Shown here one piece after another: positions 38,001 through 46,635 of a DNA stretch of 64,000 nucleotides; the stretch's first letter is position 1, and every line of letters begins with the position of its first letter. The stretch spans positions 2,609,919 through 2,673,918 of the forward strand of contig NC_135188.1 in NCBI RefSeq assembly GCF_041146795.1, given 5' to 3'. The position numbers and the translations under genes were made by a program. The notes under the pieces were generated by a model. It was not told the origin of the DNA. It saw nothing but the letters and a program-made list of their open reading frames with translations, and did no database searches. Source of the stretch: Maylandia zebra. Taxonomy: Eukaryota; Chordata; Actinopteri; Cichliformes; Cichlidae.

Positions 38001-39691
38001 GATGGGCATCGTTAAGAAGAGAGTGAGGAAGCTGGAAGACCAGCTCGAGTACGAGTCTCGAAGGTGAGGAGAGGATCAGTGTCGGACCTCAGCCGTCTCA
38101 CGGGATCCTTTAACTCTAAATGTTTGACTTTCAAACTTTTACCCCTTTTAGACTGTGGAAGGATGTGACTCTGAACCTGAAGATAAAAGACATCGATGCA
38201 GCGACAGAAGCCAAGCACCGGTTGGAGGAGAAACAGAGAGCTGAAGCCAGAGAGAGGAAGGAGAAGGAGCAGCAGTGGGAGACCAGGGTGAGGATTTCCT
38301 TAGCGTACCATGGGATCTGAGTATTATGGGCAATATAGCTTTAAAATTCTGTCAGGATATTTGCAGTGTGGCTCCAAAGTGTAGTGTTTTACACAAATGC
38401 ATGTGAAAGGTTGCTGGTTTGATTCCAGCTTGAGACACAAATCACTTGTAGGCTGCATCAGAAAGAGCAACCAGACTAAAACGTGCAGAGCTACCCGCTG
38501 CAGTGACCAGGGAGCAGCTGAAAGTAGCTTCATTTCAAGGAAATGTACAACAATCATATTTATGACAATAAAAGGAAAATGCTGAGCAACATTTTATCTG
38601 TGAGTGCAGCTTTCAGGCAGCAGCAGCATTTATTAGTGCAAACAACACGAAGGACGCTTTCTATCCTTCTTTTCCAATGAGCTGCTGTCATCCATGACAC
38701 ACCACCCACTTAACGTGGAATCTATCGCCACAAAGCGTTATAGTGCAGCAGTAGTGACACAGCAATATATCCAGTGAGGTGGGGGTGGCTGTAGCTCAGG
38801 AGGTGGAGCAGGTCATCTACTTATCGGAAGGTTGGTGGTTTGATTTCATGCCAAACATCCTCGGGCAAGATGCTAACCCGAGGTTTCTCTCTGATGCAGC
38901 CATTGGAGTGCGAGTGTTAAGCATGGAATCAAGTGCTTGTATGACGGGTGCGACTGGGTGAATGAGGCATGTTGTATGTAGAGTAGAAAAGCATTATAGA
39001 AGAACCAGCTCATTGCACAAAACACACCCGGGTAATGTTTTCCGTGGAACGTTTAAGGAAAAGTAGCAACAACCGGATATTAGGTCAAGCTTTTTGACCA
39101 GGCATCAGGAATTTCTATTCACCGTTTGATCCTCCTGAATTGTGGAGTGCAGCTAGTTAGCGGATGTGTTTGGGTCAGGCGTCACTATCTGCTAGTGTCC
39201 CTGTTTTGTAGCCTGGTTATATTCAGCAGTCTGCTTTTTGTCTGCAGTGGTGAAACGAGGTTGTTACTAGTTTAGTGGAACAGTTTTCTTGCATCATTTG
39301 CAAAATCCCGTGCATGAGCACCGTGCATGAGCACCGTGCATGAATCCTGCACTTTCCCAGAACCAAATAGCCATCAGAGACTAACACGAGTCTCTCTCTG
39401 AGCTTGTGTCGTCGTCATGGACACTAAGGAAAGTAAACACACGGTGTATTTGACATATCGCAGCCATAACTGTCGTGGCAATGGAAGCGAAGCCTTCTCC
39501 GTACCGCAAACTTTAAATTCCACACATCTCAGAGAGATCAGTGACAACATTGTAATTTTACTTTCAGAAATACTTCAGATATCGAGTATAATTCTCATTG
39601 CTCTGTGTTTCTGTAGCTATTCCACGAGGACGGCGAGTGCTGGGTCTACGACGAGCCGCTATTAAAGAGATTAGCCTCCCAGAGGCACTGA
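6707..39691 (+). CDS. osbpl9: osbpl9, oxysterol-binding-protein-related protein 9 (ORP9), 24 coding exons
   Basis: ORP9 exchanges phosphatidylserine/sterol-type lipids and PI4P at ER contacts with Golgi and endosomes. Coding exons: 6707-6817, 10707-10757, 15542-15620, 22673-22749, 26156-26251, 26602-26649, 27672-27701, 27792-27842, 28349-28387, 32142-32232, 32921-33025, 35666-35825, 35983-36095, 36237-36355, 36469-36554, 36642-36822, 36972-37056, 37214-37324, 37407-37470, 37561-37701, 37799-37877, 37972-38063, 38152-38287, 39617-39691. They join in phase to 2220 bases, 739 residues, close to human ORP9L (736 from memory). The PH domain spans ~1-104 (start [20 protein letters not shown]). A coiled segment follows at ~115-180. 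An FFAT motif EFYDADE (294-300) lies in an acidic Ser-rich linker and should bind VAP in the ER. The ORD lipid-binding domain starts near 365 and holds the family signature EQVSHHPP (500-507). No stop or frameshift was seen. Start chosen by match to the ORP9 N-terminus. Confidence 0.96.
6818..7641 (+). other. osbpl9: osbpl9 intron 1, 5' part
   Basis: Unique-looking intron sequence lies between the exon 1 donor (GTACGT at 6818) and the hAT element. No coding exon, RNA gene or clear repeat is visible. Its first ~600 bases are GC-richer than the rest of the intron, as expected next to a CpG-type promoter. Confidence 0.6.
7738..8639. mobile_element. piggyBac-like MITE nested in the hAT element
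   Basis: The segment begins CCCTTTAAGACC and ends GGCTTTAAAGGG, inverted repeats of each other. It is bounded by TTAA on both sides (7734-7737 and 8640-8643), the target site used by piggyBac transposases. It contains no transposase frame. The 85-residue open frame at 8334-8591 is unrelated to anything I recognise. A TGACGTCACTTCCGG stretch at 8307-8321 combines CRE-like and ETS-like motifs. Confidence 0.7.
8632..9021 (-). pseudogene. BED zinc-finger remnant of hAT transposase
   Basis: A 129-codon minus-strand frame contains [12 protein letters not shown], then [12 protein letters not shown] and NTAKFTKH. This matches the BED finger pattern of aromatic residues, a Cys-x2-Cys pair and a final His, typical of the N-terminus of hAT transposases and ZBED proteins. 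After the finger the frame runs into unrelated sequence, so no transposase core remains. It lies within the hAT ends, on the strand expected for its gene. Confidence 0.7.
9165..9960 (-). mobile_element. Degenerate Tc1-like transposon
   Basis: GTGATCAGGAGTTTACACACAACTTA at 9182-9207 resembles a Tc1-type terminal repeat. On the minus strand, around 9478-9440, the sequence reads [10 protein letters not shown], a conserved block of Tc1 transposases. Downstream minus-strand sequence still follows that gene type, but frames are broken by stops and indels. It is an old, inactive copy in osbpl9 intron 1. Confidence 0.7.
10085..10350 (-). repeat. tRNA-derived SINE, antisense copy
   Basis: On the minus strand the segment starts with CTGTAGCTCAGG (10333-10344), a tRNA-type A box. 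It is followed by about 30 bases reading like 'GGTCATTTACTAATTGATC', then CTCGGGCAAGACACC-like body sequence also found in the SINE at 38783. It is old and diverged; a B box is poorly preserved. Confidence 0.6.
12385..12600 (-). repeat. Teleost short interspersed repeat, antisense
   Basis: The segment opens with TTCAATACAGGTTTATTTATA and continues with a CACAACAATGG... CTTTATA block. This is the reverse complement, diverged, of the tail seen at 5575 and 21783. It then holds GAGGAAGAAGCCTGTGGTAG and a GGGAGGGGC stretch, the reversed counterpart of the body at 21820-21850. The family name is not certain. Confidence 0.55.
14486..14874. repeat. Long inverted repeat, ~106-bp arms
   Basis: The left arm (14486-14591) and right arm (14769-14874) are near-perfect reverse complements, with only a few mismatches. 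Both include ACGTTTCACCTCTCATCC-type sequence on one strand. The 177-bp spacer contains other unique-looking sequence. Such arms occur around dispersed fish repeats, possibly Penelope-like elements, but no protein-coding remnant is seen. Confidence 0.85.
16469..16514 (+). CDS. osbpl9: Candidate alternative first coding exon of osbpl9
   Basis: An ATG opens [15 protein letters not shown], and the frame then reaches a consensus donor (AAGG|GTAAGG). The donor leaves one base of a codon, the same phase that the acceptor of exon 4 (22673) needs. Splicing would give ...[15 protein letters not shown], an ORP9 isoform that starts inside the PH domain and so lacks its phosphoinositide-binding half. Upstream sequence (16030-16460) is CT/GC-rich and promoter-like. 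An in-frame ATG at 16457 would add four residues. Short ORP9 forms without the PH N-terminus are known in mammals, but I cannot confirm this exon from memory. The phase match and strong donor are seen; use as an exon is inferred. Confidence 0.5.
20650..21250 (+). mobile_element. Degenerate Tc1/mariner-like transposase remnant
   Basis: The plus strand keeps scattered transposase blocks. Around 21076-21140 it reads [21 protein letters not shown], then IDWSPQS, the conserved region holding a catalytic Asp in Tc1/mariner enzymes. Upstream pieces are frame-shifted and interrupted by stops. Terminal repeats were not identified, so the limits are approximate. Confidence 0.65.
21783..21961 (+). repeat. 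Teleost short interspersed repeat
   Basis: A body (GGAGGCCGCCCCTCCCTGAG, then TTTTTCCTTCCCACTGTCAC) is followed by the tail TTGTGATTTGGCGCTGTATA and ATAAAATTGAACTGAATT. The same tail occurs at 5575-5655. This is a high-copy fish repeat. The family is not named here. Confidence 0.65.
22750..26155 (+). other. osbpl9: osbpl9 intron 4
   Basis: This 3.4-kb intron contains a TG microsatellite (25615-25663) and CT-rich sequence at 23320-23530. A donor-like GTAAGT at 24101 has no linked coding frame. No supported exon, RNA gene or transposon was seen. Confidence 0.65.
25615..25663 (+). repeat. (GT)n microsatellite
   Basis: An uninterrupted GT run of about 24 units lies in osbpl9 intron 4, about 490 bases before exon 5. 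It is likely polymorphic in length. Confidence 0.97.
26252..28348 (+). other. osbpl9: osbpl9 introns 5 to 8
   Basis: Four short introns (26252-26601, 26650-27671, 27702-27791, 27843-28348) separate small exons that encode the coiled segment after the PH domain. Intron 6 is the only one near 1 kb. I see no repeats or RNA genes in them. Confidence 0.65.
28684..29715. mobile_element. Mariner/Tc1-type transposon remnant
   Basis: The left end reads AGTACATCTCAAAAATGTCA then AGTATTGTGAAAAG. The right end holds ACACAATACTCGGTGTTCTG then AGATGCACT, which is its diverged reverse complement. This end type (GTGCATCTCAAAAAATTAGA-like) belongs to a common fish mariner-like element. The interior has no intact transposase frame. 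Confidence 0.6.
29775..30023 (+). repeat. tRNA-derived SINE with ATT tail
   Basis: The head contains an A box TAGCTCAGTAGG (29785-29796) and a B box GGTTCGAATCC (29829-29839), so it can be read as a tRNA-derived RNA polymerase III promoter. A non-tRNA body follows and ends in a TTA/ATT run (29998-30023). There is no good acceptor stem or CCA-adjacent end, so it is a SINE rather than a tRNA gene. Confidence 0.8.
30024..31990 (+). other. osbpl9: osbpl9 intron 9, 3' part
   Basis: Intron sequence between the SINE and the GT tract. A poly-C run (CCCCCCGACCCCCCCCCC-like) lies near 31610-31630. No exon, RNA gene or recognisable transposon was found. Confidence 0.55.
31992..32063 (+). repeat. (TG)n microsatellite
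   Basis: A TG run of about 36 units ends 78 bases before osbpl9 exon 10. It is close enough to the splice acceptor to affect exon 10 recognition, but a separate T/C-rich tract still precedes that exon. Confidence 0.97.
33616..35147. mobile_element. Second hAT-like non-autonomous element
   Basis: The left end CAGGGCTGCCACAAACGATT and the reverse complement of the right end (TAGGACTGCCACGATTATGT) are similar. Flanks are ATTTGTAG (33608-33615) and ATTTGTTT (35148-35155), a 6-of-8 match to a hAT-type duplication. No transposase frame is present. The segment 34540-35060 looks like a further inserted repeat. Confidence 0.6.
34540..35060 (-). repeat. Dispersed fish repeat nested in the second hAT element
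   Basis: The segment includes AACAGGGAGGTTATTCCAGA, CAAAGGCCCGGTCACC and TGGGTGCTAAATTATT. These read like a widespread fish repeat (the phrase types 'glet-ttcca-ag' and 'catt-ttgaatta-ctg'). Orientation and family are tentative; no coding capacity remains. Confidence 0.4.
38288..39616 (+). other. osbpl9: osbpl9 intron 23 (last intron)
   Basis: The intron has a tRNA-derived SINE at 38783-39005 and a 13-bp tandem repeat (CGTGCATGAGCAC, about 2.7 copies) at 39309-39343. The rest appears unique and non-coding. Confidence 0.65.
38783..39005 (+). repeat. tRNA-derived SINE
   Basis: An A-box-like TAGCTCAGGAGGT (38792-38804) and a B-box-like GGTTTGATTTC (38837-38847) lie in a tRNA-like head. The body has CTCGGGCAAGATGCTAACCC and ends before AGCATTATAGAAGAACC. 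It belongs with the antisense copy at 10085-10350. Confidence 0.75.
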
Positions 39692-41130
39692 GAAGAGCGC
39701 GCCGCACTCAGATGCATCAAGAATGCACACACAACAGAGTCTTCATAAGAACTCTTTTGCAGAAACCACTTGTTATTCAAGCCTTGGAATGACTGATGAT
39801 TGAATCTCTACACTGCTTTGCATTTGACTGTAAAACAATATGGAAATGAATGAAAAGCATCAAAGATGTAACATGAATATTAGTAAAGCTCCTCTCCTTA
39901 TTTGGTCATCTCTCATCCACCGATACCCGCCACCTGCCAACATGAGACTCAGCAGCACAGATTGGAGAGGTCACGTGCCTCCCGCTCATCCACACCCTTC
40001 AGCAGCTCCACAGGATGAGCCAGAGCAACACTCCTTTCCTACATCTATAGTTTTTTGCTGGGGGGGGTGGGGGTCTGTGGTCAATGGTGTTTGGCTCAAG
40101 TAATAGCACGAGAAATAAAACGGCGCTCTACATCTCAGGGAATCTGGTGACTGAGGAAAGAAAGCTGGTGCCCCCACCCAGAGTCTGACAGCCTTATAAC
40201 GGTGGAACGGATGAATCTTAAAGGGGCGGGAGAGGAAAATCTCTGCTTGCCTGCAACTAGTTAGAACTGTTTATATATAGATATACATATGATGGATATA
40301 TAAATATATATTCTTTTTTTATTTCTAATGCTCTTATTGTTTATTTTTCTTTGCGGCAATAGTGTAAAAACATATTTGAGGATCTGAATCTGAACCTTTA
40401 CATCCTTAGGAGTCATTCCATTTAGCCTTTTAATGTTTCGTTCCCATTTCAGAGTTACCTTTGCCACCCATTTGGATCACTCTCGCTGTTCTGTGTCTCG
40501 AGTATTATCCAGAAACGAAGCCCTGCAGAAAGCCATAGCATCTAAACGCTGATTTCGGGAGTTGTGGCTGATTTCAAATATGCAATACTGATAGAAAAAA
40601 CAAAGTTTGCCTGTGGGAGGACAAATTCTGTCCATTATGCCAAAAAAAAGGTTTAGAGAAAAGGCTGAAGGGACTTTTGTCTGGACAGAGACCAAAACAG
40701 TCTTCTGAGAAGGTTTTGAAGGCATTTATGAACAAATGATTGTTTACATACTTTTGTCTTTCTGGACAGCAGGTCCATGAAGAGGACGTAAAGCTCGAAC
40801 TGAGTCTGTAAAGTCTGGTTTTGTTCTCGTTTTCCCTTCAGATCAGAGTGGGGCGCCTCGTTATTCGCTTGCACGTTGTCAGAGTGCGAAGAGCGAAAAC
40901 GTGAGACGGCCTTTAAAAATACTGGTGCACTTTCATAGTGCTGCTACAGTCCAGACGTTGTTCTGCTGGTTGAATCTTCTGTTTTCCAAGTTTCAGAACC
41001 ACATATTTATCCTGCTGTACACCCCCAGCTTTGTTGAACCATTGTTCTTTCTCTTATTTGCAGCTGCATCGGTTGGATCTGAATGCAATGGTAGTTGGAT
41101 GAGATGAAGAAATAAAAATATATTTATCTT
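39692..41130 (+). other. osbpl9: osbpl9 3' untranslated region
   Basis: Non-coding sequence after TGA (39689-39691). AATAAA occurs at 40114-40119 and 41111-41116; either could end the mRNA. A G-run (GGGGGGGTGGGGG) is at 40061-40073. The distal limit is a guess. Confidence 0.5.
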
Positions 41131-43014
41131 TGCCTGAAAATGCGGTAGCAAGCTCACAACAGCCCCCCTGTTGACCCCCTTCTTTTTTTAATCTTTGTGA
41201 TTTGATTATTGTATCTCCTAAATATTTGGCCATTGTGTTCAGTGAGACCCTTTAAGCCATATATTCATGTATCTGGTGAAGGGATCTGCAGAGACGAGCA
41301 TATAGTTGGTGCTGTATGCAAAACCAGCGAAACGCTTGTTGAATTGAATTCATCAGAATCAGACAAAAATGCCTTTTGAAAATAATCAACATGAAGGATT
41401 CTAAGAAATTTCTTTGTATTTTTTTCCCATGTTTTGTGTTTGTGAAGTCTTAGTGGAGGCCTCGCCATTCATTTCAGTTCTGCTCAGTATTGCCTGATAG
41501 AGAGCAATCAAAACAAATGTATTTTTTATTTCCTTCTCATCATAACCATTGATTGTATCCAATTCTCCTGTTTATTGATGCAAAATATTAAATCTCCATG
41601 AGTTTACTCCTGTGAGCTTTTTGTCATGCTTCCCCTCAAATCACGCTGGTGCCGTGTTGGACCGCCTTTTCCTGTTTTGTGGGTAGATTCACCGAGGTGT
41701 GGGAAGCATTCCTCAAGGGACTTTGGTCCATATGGACATGATGGTATCACACAGTTGACGTGTGGCATTAACAAGGCATTTCCAGCTAAACACCTGCTGC
41801 TCACTGTGTGTTTTCTCTTTTTCAGTCGGACTCTAAACCCCAGAGATGTTTGGTTTACTTGAAGTGACACGAAGTCTGTTTATTCAGCCTCGTAGGTTAT
41901 CAGGGGACTGCTTTTGAGCCTAGTGTACGTATCCTGTCACCTCCAGGATCAAATGTATAACTATTTATTAAACACCCAGCTATCAAAAATATCTGAGCTC
42001 TGTTGATTTTAGCAGTTTGATTAAACATTTTTTTTAAATTGCCCCTTTGGTGCACTTAGCGTGGTGGAAATGCTACACCCCGCTCCAGTCTATATTTGCG
42101 CACTCAGTTTGTTGACATCTTTTTATTCTCAGAAGAGCGTGGCCCTTCTTCCACCTCACTGCGCTCTTTATCGGCAGGGACTTCAAAAACACTTGTGCAA
42201 GTGTCGAGGGACTTTAAAAATAGAACCTGACACGAGGCGCGTCTGCGAGGTGGGACCTGCAGATTAAATAATAATGCAGGACACAGTGTGCCTGCAGGCT
42301 CCAGCAGGAGGAGGTTGTTCAAGAAAGTTACATCAATTTAAGAAGCAAACAGACTAATGTGAGGATTTTTGGGATCAGTCTGGGTACTTTGACTCATACA
42401 TTATGGAAAAATACGTTTTTCAATCCATAATAGTGAAAATTAACATTGGGATCTAAAATTTCACCTCAGTTAATGCAGATTTTTTACATATACTGGTCAC
42501 CCTTGCTTTTCTATCTCAGCCTTTTAATAATAATTTTTTTAAAAGGCTTTTTGATTACACTGTGTAACACAGTTTTAGTACCTGTGTACTTGTTTGTGCC
42601 TCAAAGAGGAAGCATGTGATAGAGAGGAACTGTGGTTCTGTATGAAGAGGGTGATGCAGTATGAAGAAAAGAAAAGTCCTGTTTCTCTTCATTAAGTATC
42701 CTGGTAAACGGTGGGCTTGCAAGCCCAGAGAGTGTCTGGCTGATCCTGAACCACTGAAAAACTCTGCCATCTATGATGGTACACAAGATGATTTACATGT
42801 GGTTGCTAAAAAGAGACTAAACATATGGCACCAACAGCCTGTAGGGTGAGAAGATGAAACAGTAAGACAAATAATACAGAGGTGATTATGTCAAAAACAC
42901 CAGGGAATAGGTAACTGTCTTGGTTACAGGTATGGTATGCAGAACCAACAGAATGTTAAATGCTAAACATTCAGAGAAGTTAGTCTCTCTCAATATTCAT
43001 TATCAGATAGGAGT
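41131..43014. other. Intergenic sequence, osbpl9 to gas5
   Basis: AT-rich intergenic sequence. Short open frames (for example 41626-41862 and 42661-42849) have no recognisable motif, splice context or codon pattern. No RNA gene was identified. Confidence 0.5.
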
Positions 43015-43570
43015 GAGATGGGTTCAAGGCAGGGGGTGATGCTGCTCTCAGCCCCTTCTTGTTTACGGTGGTGGTGGACAGGTTGACAGATGAGGCCAGG
43101 CAGGAGTCTCAAGGACTCTCATGTTCACAGACACTGTGATCTGTAGTGAGAGTAGGCAGCAGGTGGAGGTGAGCCTGGAGAAGTAGAGGCATGGATGAGT
43201 TTAAATACCTGGGGTCAACCATCCAAAGCAACAAACAACAGAGGTGAAGAAGAGAGTGCATTCAGGGTGGAGTGGGTAGAGGCGAGTATCAGGGGTGATT
43301 TGTGACAGAAAGGGAAGGTTTACAAGCTACTAGTGAGACCTGTGATGATGGAGACGGCAGCACAGGAGGTGGAGTGGAAGGTAGTGGAGTTAAAGATAGT
43401 GTTGAGGTTGAACAGTTGAACCTGAGCTGGTTTGGACCTGTGCAGACCTGTGCGGAGGAACCGTGGATACACGACAGATGTTGAATGTGGAGCTAGCTCC
43501 ATCCATTCCCTGTGAAGGTGGAAATGCAGATGCAGGTGGTTGGTGTGACAGAAGAGGAGAGAAGTCCTAA
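43015..43570 (+). mobile_element. Degenerate LINE reverse-transcriptase 3' fragment
   Basis: The plus strand retains broken pieces of a LINE protein. Around 43040-43075 it resembles ALSPFLFTVVVDRLTDEAR. Near 43193-43230 it reads MDEFKYLGSTIQSN. Near 43425-43490 it matches the family's SWFGPVQ (WFGHVQ-like) and C-terminal region. Stops and deletions interrupt it. It belongs to the same family as 5760-6330 and 63815-64000 and ends about 170 bases before the gas5 TATA box. Confidence 0.75.
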
Positions 43571-43742
43571 AGGGAGCAGCTGAACAATTACAAATGAATC
43601 AAAGCAGAGTTTTTTCAGGGCACAAGTATTCAGTTAAAATACAAAAACATGTCGCACACGTTGCGCGTTCACAGACCGACTCGTCCAGCAGGGGCGCTGC
43701 TCAGCCAGCCATGTTTTTCCCATCAGGCTGTGCGGCAGCTTC

Positions 43743-43750
43743 TATAAAAG
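43743..43750 (+). promoter_or_regulatory. gas5: TATA box of gas5
   Basis: TATAAAAG is followed 15-30 bases on by a pyrimidine-rich start region (CTTCTCTGCCTCATTCC at 43764-43780). This combination matches 5'TOP promoters used by snoRNA host genes and ribosomal protein genes, which links host-gene turnover to growth state. Confidence 0.75.
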
Positions 43751-44037
43751 CGCCTCGCGCCCGCTTCTCTGCCTCATTCCTCGGACGACTTACTGGTGAG
43801 TTGGTTGGAGTTTTTCAGCTTTAGTGTTTGTCTCGTGGTTTTTGACTTTATTGTACGCCCGCAGTAATAACTGTTAACCTATCATGTAGGTAACGTTGTA
43901 CTCGGTGGCATTTTTAAGTGGAAGCTCTTTAGAGCTAATAAGCGTTAGCCTAGCAGGCCTCATCCACGTGCAACAGATCGCGTGTTGGCCTGCGGATCGT
44001 TAGCTCCTGTTTTAAAAGCAGCCTCGGTGCAGTTTAG

Positions 44038-44120
44038 TCCCGCTTACATATGATGACATAATGTTGCTAGGGACATCTGAGTCGATGTGAAGTAAAGGCA
44101 ACATTCCTGACAAGACGGGG
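44038..44120 (+). ncRNA. snord74: Box C/D snoRNA SNORD74
   Basis: Intron 1 of gas5. Box C is ATGATGA (44050-44056), D' is CTGA (44077-44080) and box D is CTGA (44107-44110). The guide before D', GCTAGGGACAT, is like human SNORD74 (GGTAGGGACAT from memory) and would pair with TGTCCCTA of 28S rRNA. One guide base differs from human. An outer stem CCCGCTT/AAGACGGG closes it with one bulge. Confidence 0.75.
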
Positions 44121-44433
44121 CAAAGGCTGTGAGAAACTGGGCCGGTTAGCTTAGCTGCACGGCTCCTGCTGCTGGCCATGCAGCGTATTTAGTGGGTGTA
44201 TATAACTTTGTGTTAAGTTATGAGGATTTTAATTAAAAATGTTAACCTTCCTGTCGTGTTTGGGTTAAATCTGACAGATTAACAACTTAAAACACTCAAA
44301 AATACAGACGGCTCTTCAAAGATGAAGGATCACGATGCTCATCCTGACTTCTCGACATCAGCAGATGCTTGATGGTAAGGAATTCTGCTTTAAACCCTGA
44401 ATTTTTAGTTATTTTTTTATTTTGTTTCCCTAA

Positions 44434-44513
44434 ATGGATGTCGGTGATGATTTAAAGTGTAAGAGTAGTGGACAGAAGTGATTTCTGAGCATTTTCTACA
44501 CTGAGACTTCCAT
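44434..44513 (+). ncRNA. snord75: Box C/D snoRNA SNORD75
   Basis: Intron 2. Box C GTGATGA (44444-44450), D' CTGA (44485-44488) and D CTGA (44501-44504). The 9-bp outer stem ATGGATGTC/GACTTCCAT has one mismatch. GTAAGAGTAGTGGACAGAAG matches human SNORD75; GTAAGAGTAGTGG can pair with CCACTACTCTTA of 28S rRNA. Confidence 0.85.
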
Positions 44514-45056
44514 ATATAGTTTTTCCTTTGAGTTTCTTGCTTTTCCCATTCATTGTAATAGTCCTAACAAGAGTGTTTCTACAGGTGCTGTGAAAGCCCA
44601 GAGATGTGACTGGTCTGTAGGGGACTGAGGAGGTGAGGATGAGTGTTTGCAGAGGAAACTTGTGCTTCTCTAAGGTGTTCGCTGTGGAGAGACTACACTT
44701 GCTCTTAAATCAAACTATAATGATAAAATTCCTAAAGCTGAAATTGAAGGTGCCTTTTTAATTGCTTGGGTGCGGGGCCATATTTACAAATATTTCAAAC
44801 CTAAGTATTAATAACCCCAGTGTGCCTTTGCATGGATAAACTAATATTTGCATGTAAAACTAATGGGGATATTACTGCTTTCATTTGACTGGCAAAGTGT
44901 GATTTGTACACAATGAACAGGAAATCTATTTTAAATGAAAATGTTAAATATTTGGCCACAACACTGACTTGTAACGCTGTTCCTGGAGTCCTGATCCACA
45001 CGTGTAGTTTTCTCTGCTAACACCTCAGGGAAGCATCAGTCTTTGCCATAAATTTG

Positions 45057-45137
45057 TGCTCCTGTGATGACACTTATTTGCTACTCTTGAGAAGATGTGA
45101 TGATACTCCAACCACCAAGTTGTATTATCTGAGGCAC
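45057..45137 (+). ncRNA. snord76: Box C/D snoRNA SNORD76
   Basis: Intron 3. Box C GTGATGA (45064-45070), C' TGTGATGA (45096-45103) and box D CTGA (45129-45132). TTATTTGCTACTCTTGAG is shared with human SNORD76, and CAACCACCAAGTTGTATTAT corresponds to its 3' half. GTGC/GCAC closes the stem. Confidence 0.87.
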
Positions 45138-45273
45138 TACTTACTCCCAACCTGTGAGCTTAAAAGTTTATATCATTTTAATCACTTTATTTTTACCCAC
45201 AGGTGTCCTCAGGTCCGAGTCCTATCGCTAACAGGTAATGGATGTAAATTCTTGATCATGTGTTACCATAAGA

Positions 45274-45357
45274 AACTGTTAATGATGACTTTTGTTTTTA
45301 AAACGATGGGAATCTCTCTGAAAAAGAGTGAAAGAGGACTTTTTTCTGATGCAGTTA
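45274..45357 (+). ncRNA. snord79: Box C/D snoRNA SNORD79
   Basis: Intron 4. Box C ATGATGA (45282-45288), D' CTGA (45318-45321), D CTGA (45346-45349), outer stem AACTG/CAGTT. The guide CGATGGGAATCTCT matches human SNORD79 and can pair with GAGATTCCCA of 28S rRNA, next to the SNORD74 target. Confidence 0.82.
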
Positions 45358-45517
45358 AAACTATATTACATACATGCATGTTAAAATTTGGACTCTTCAA
45401 CGATGCGTCTCTCGTGCTTTGCAGACGGTCCTGATGTTGGATCCAGATGTGCATTCTTGGATCGGCTGCAGGTAGGTTTTTTCTTTGAGGAGCCGGCCTG
45501 TAAAAATAAAACTGTTT

Positions 45518-45598
45518 CGATGCAATGATGAGTGCATAGTTCAGCAGATTAAACTGTGAAGAATTACTGTTGTCTTTCGCTCCTAGCTGATGTGTCGG
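45518..45598 (+). ncRNA. snord80: Box C/D snoRNA SNORD80-like, copy 1
   Basis: Intron 5. Box C ATGATGA (45525-45531) and D CTGA (45587-45590), stem CGATGCA/TGTGTCG. GCATAGTTCAGCAGATT and GTCTTTCGCTCCTA match human SNORD80; the first guide is also in SNORD77. GCATAGTTCA can pair with TGAACTATGC of 28S rRNA. Confidence 0.8.
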
Positions 45599-45735
45599 CC
45601 TCTGCAACCTTTGAGGGTCACTGGGTTTGAGTTCTTTCTAAACTTATATATTTAATTTTTTTTTTTTTCAGGAGTCCCACAAAAGACAAAGTGGAGGTGA
45701 GTTGAAATCCTGCTCTACGTTTCTTTTAATGAAGC

Positions 45736-45816
45736 TCGATGCAGTGATGAGTGCATAGTTCAACAGATTAAACTATGAAGAATAACTATCGTCTTTCGCT
45801 CCTAGCTGAGCATCAA
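45736..45816 (+). ncRNA. snord80: Box C/D snoRNA SNORD80-like, copy 2
   Basis: Intron 6. Box C GTGATGA (45744-45750) and D CTGA (45806-45809), stem GATGC/GCATC. The body is nearly identical to copy 1, with changes such as GTTCAACAG for GTTCAGCAG. Both guide regions are retained. Confidence 0.8.
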
Positions 45817-46635
45817 CTTATGTAGTCCCACAATCACTGATGTGTTTAAAACAAAGTGATAATCTAGTTCTTTCTCTTCAGATGTGAACACCTTGCTGTC
45901 TGACTCGTTGCTGCTCTGCTGGTAAGCATTAAATCTCAAACACTGCAGCGGGGATGTCACAGTACCACAAACCTGATGCTCTGCACCAATAGAACTACAC
46001 ATGTCAATACAGTTGATGGACAAAATGACCATTCACACACTGACATGGTGGCAGATAATTTATCTCAAATAACACTTTTAACAAGGCACAGACTAAATTG
46101 CATAGTGTGGTAATTACACATTTATAGACTTGTTATACAAAAGGATAAGCATGACTAGAATTACCACAGCAAACCATTTAACCTATGAAATAACAGCCGT
46201 CTCAATGGTAACATCATCAGGATGATGCCTTGAATTAAAACTTGCTCAGCTTTAAGTCTTTGAAGTTTAAGTGCTTTGTTAACTTGTGGTGCTTGGACTG
46301 TATGAAACTGCATCATTCTTTGATCGCTTACTCCACCTAAAAAGTGTAAAGTACATCATTCATAGTAAAATACGAACTCTGCCATATGAGTTTAAGCGGA
46401 GCTATTATGGCGGCTGCATAAATGGTCCTTTTCCACAGGTGGTGTTTCCTGTGCTGTTGGATTTCCTCTAATATGTAAGAATGTATCTAGAAATATGGCA
46501 GCTTAGTACATACACTGCCTGCAGTACCAAAGAAAAGCACGTGATCTCCGATTATTTTTTTTATTTTTATTTTTTGGTATCAAATGTTAGCGTTAGGTAT
46601 CATTTCTGGTGACATCCCTGCACAGCAGCTAACAG

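Noticed and set aside
46000-46047. An extra C/D snoRNA in gas5 intron 7 (CATGTCA/TGACATG stem)
   Set aside because: The would-be box C is TTGATGG, box D lies within the stem, and the unit is only 48 bases. A better snoRNA is in the same intron at 46636.
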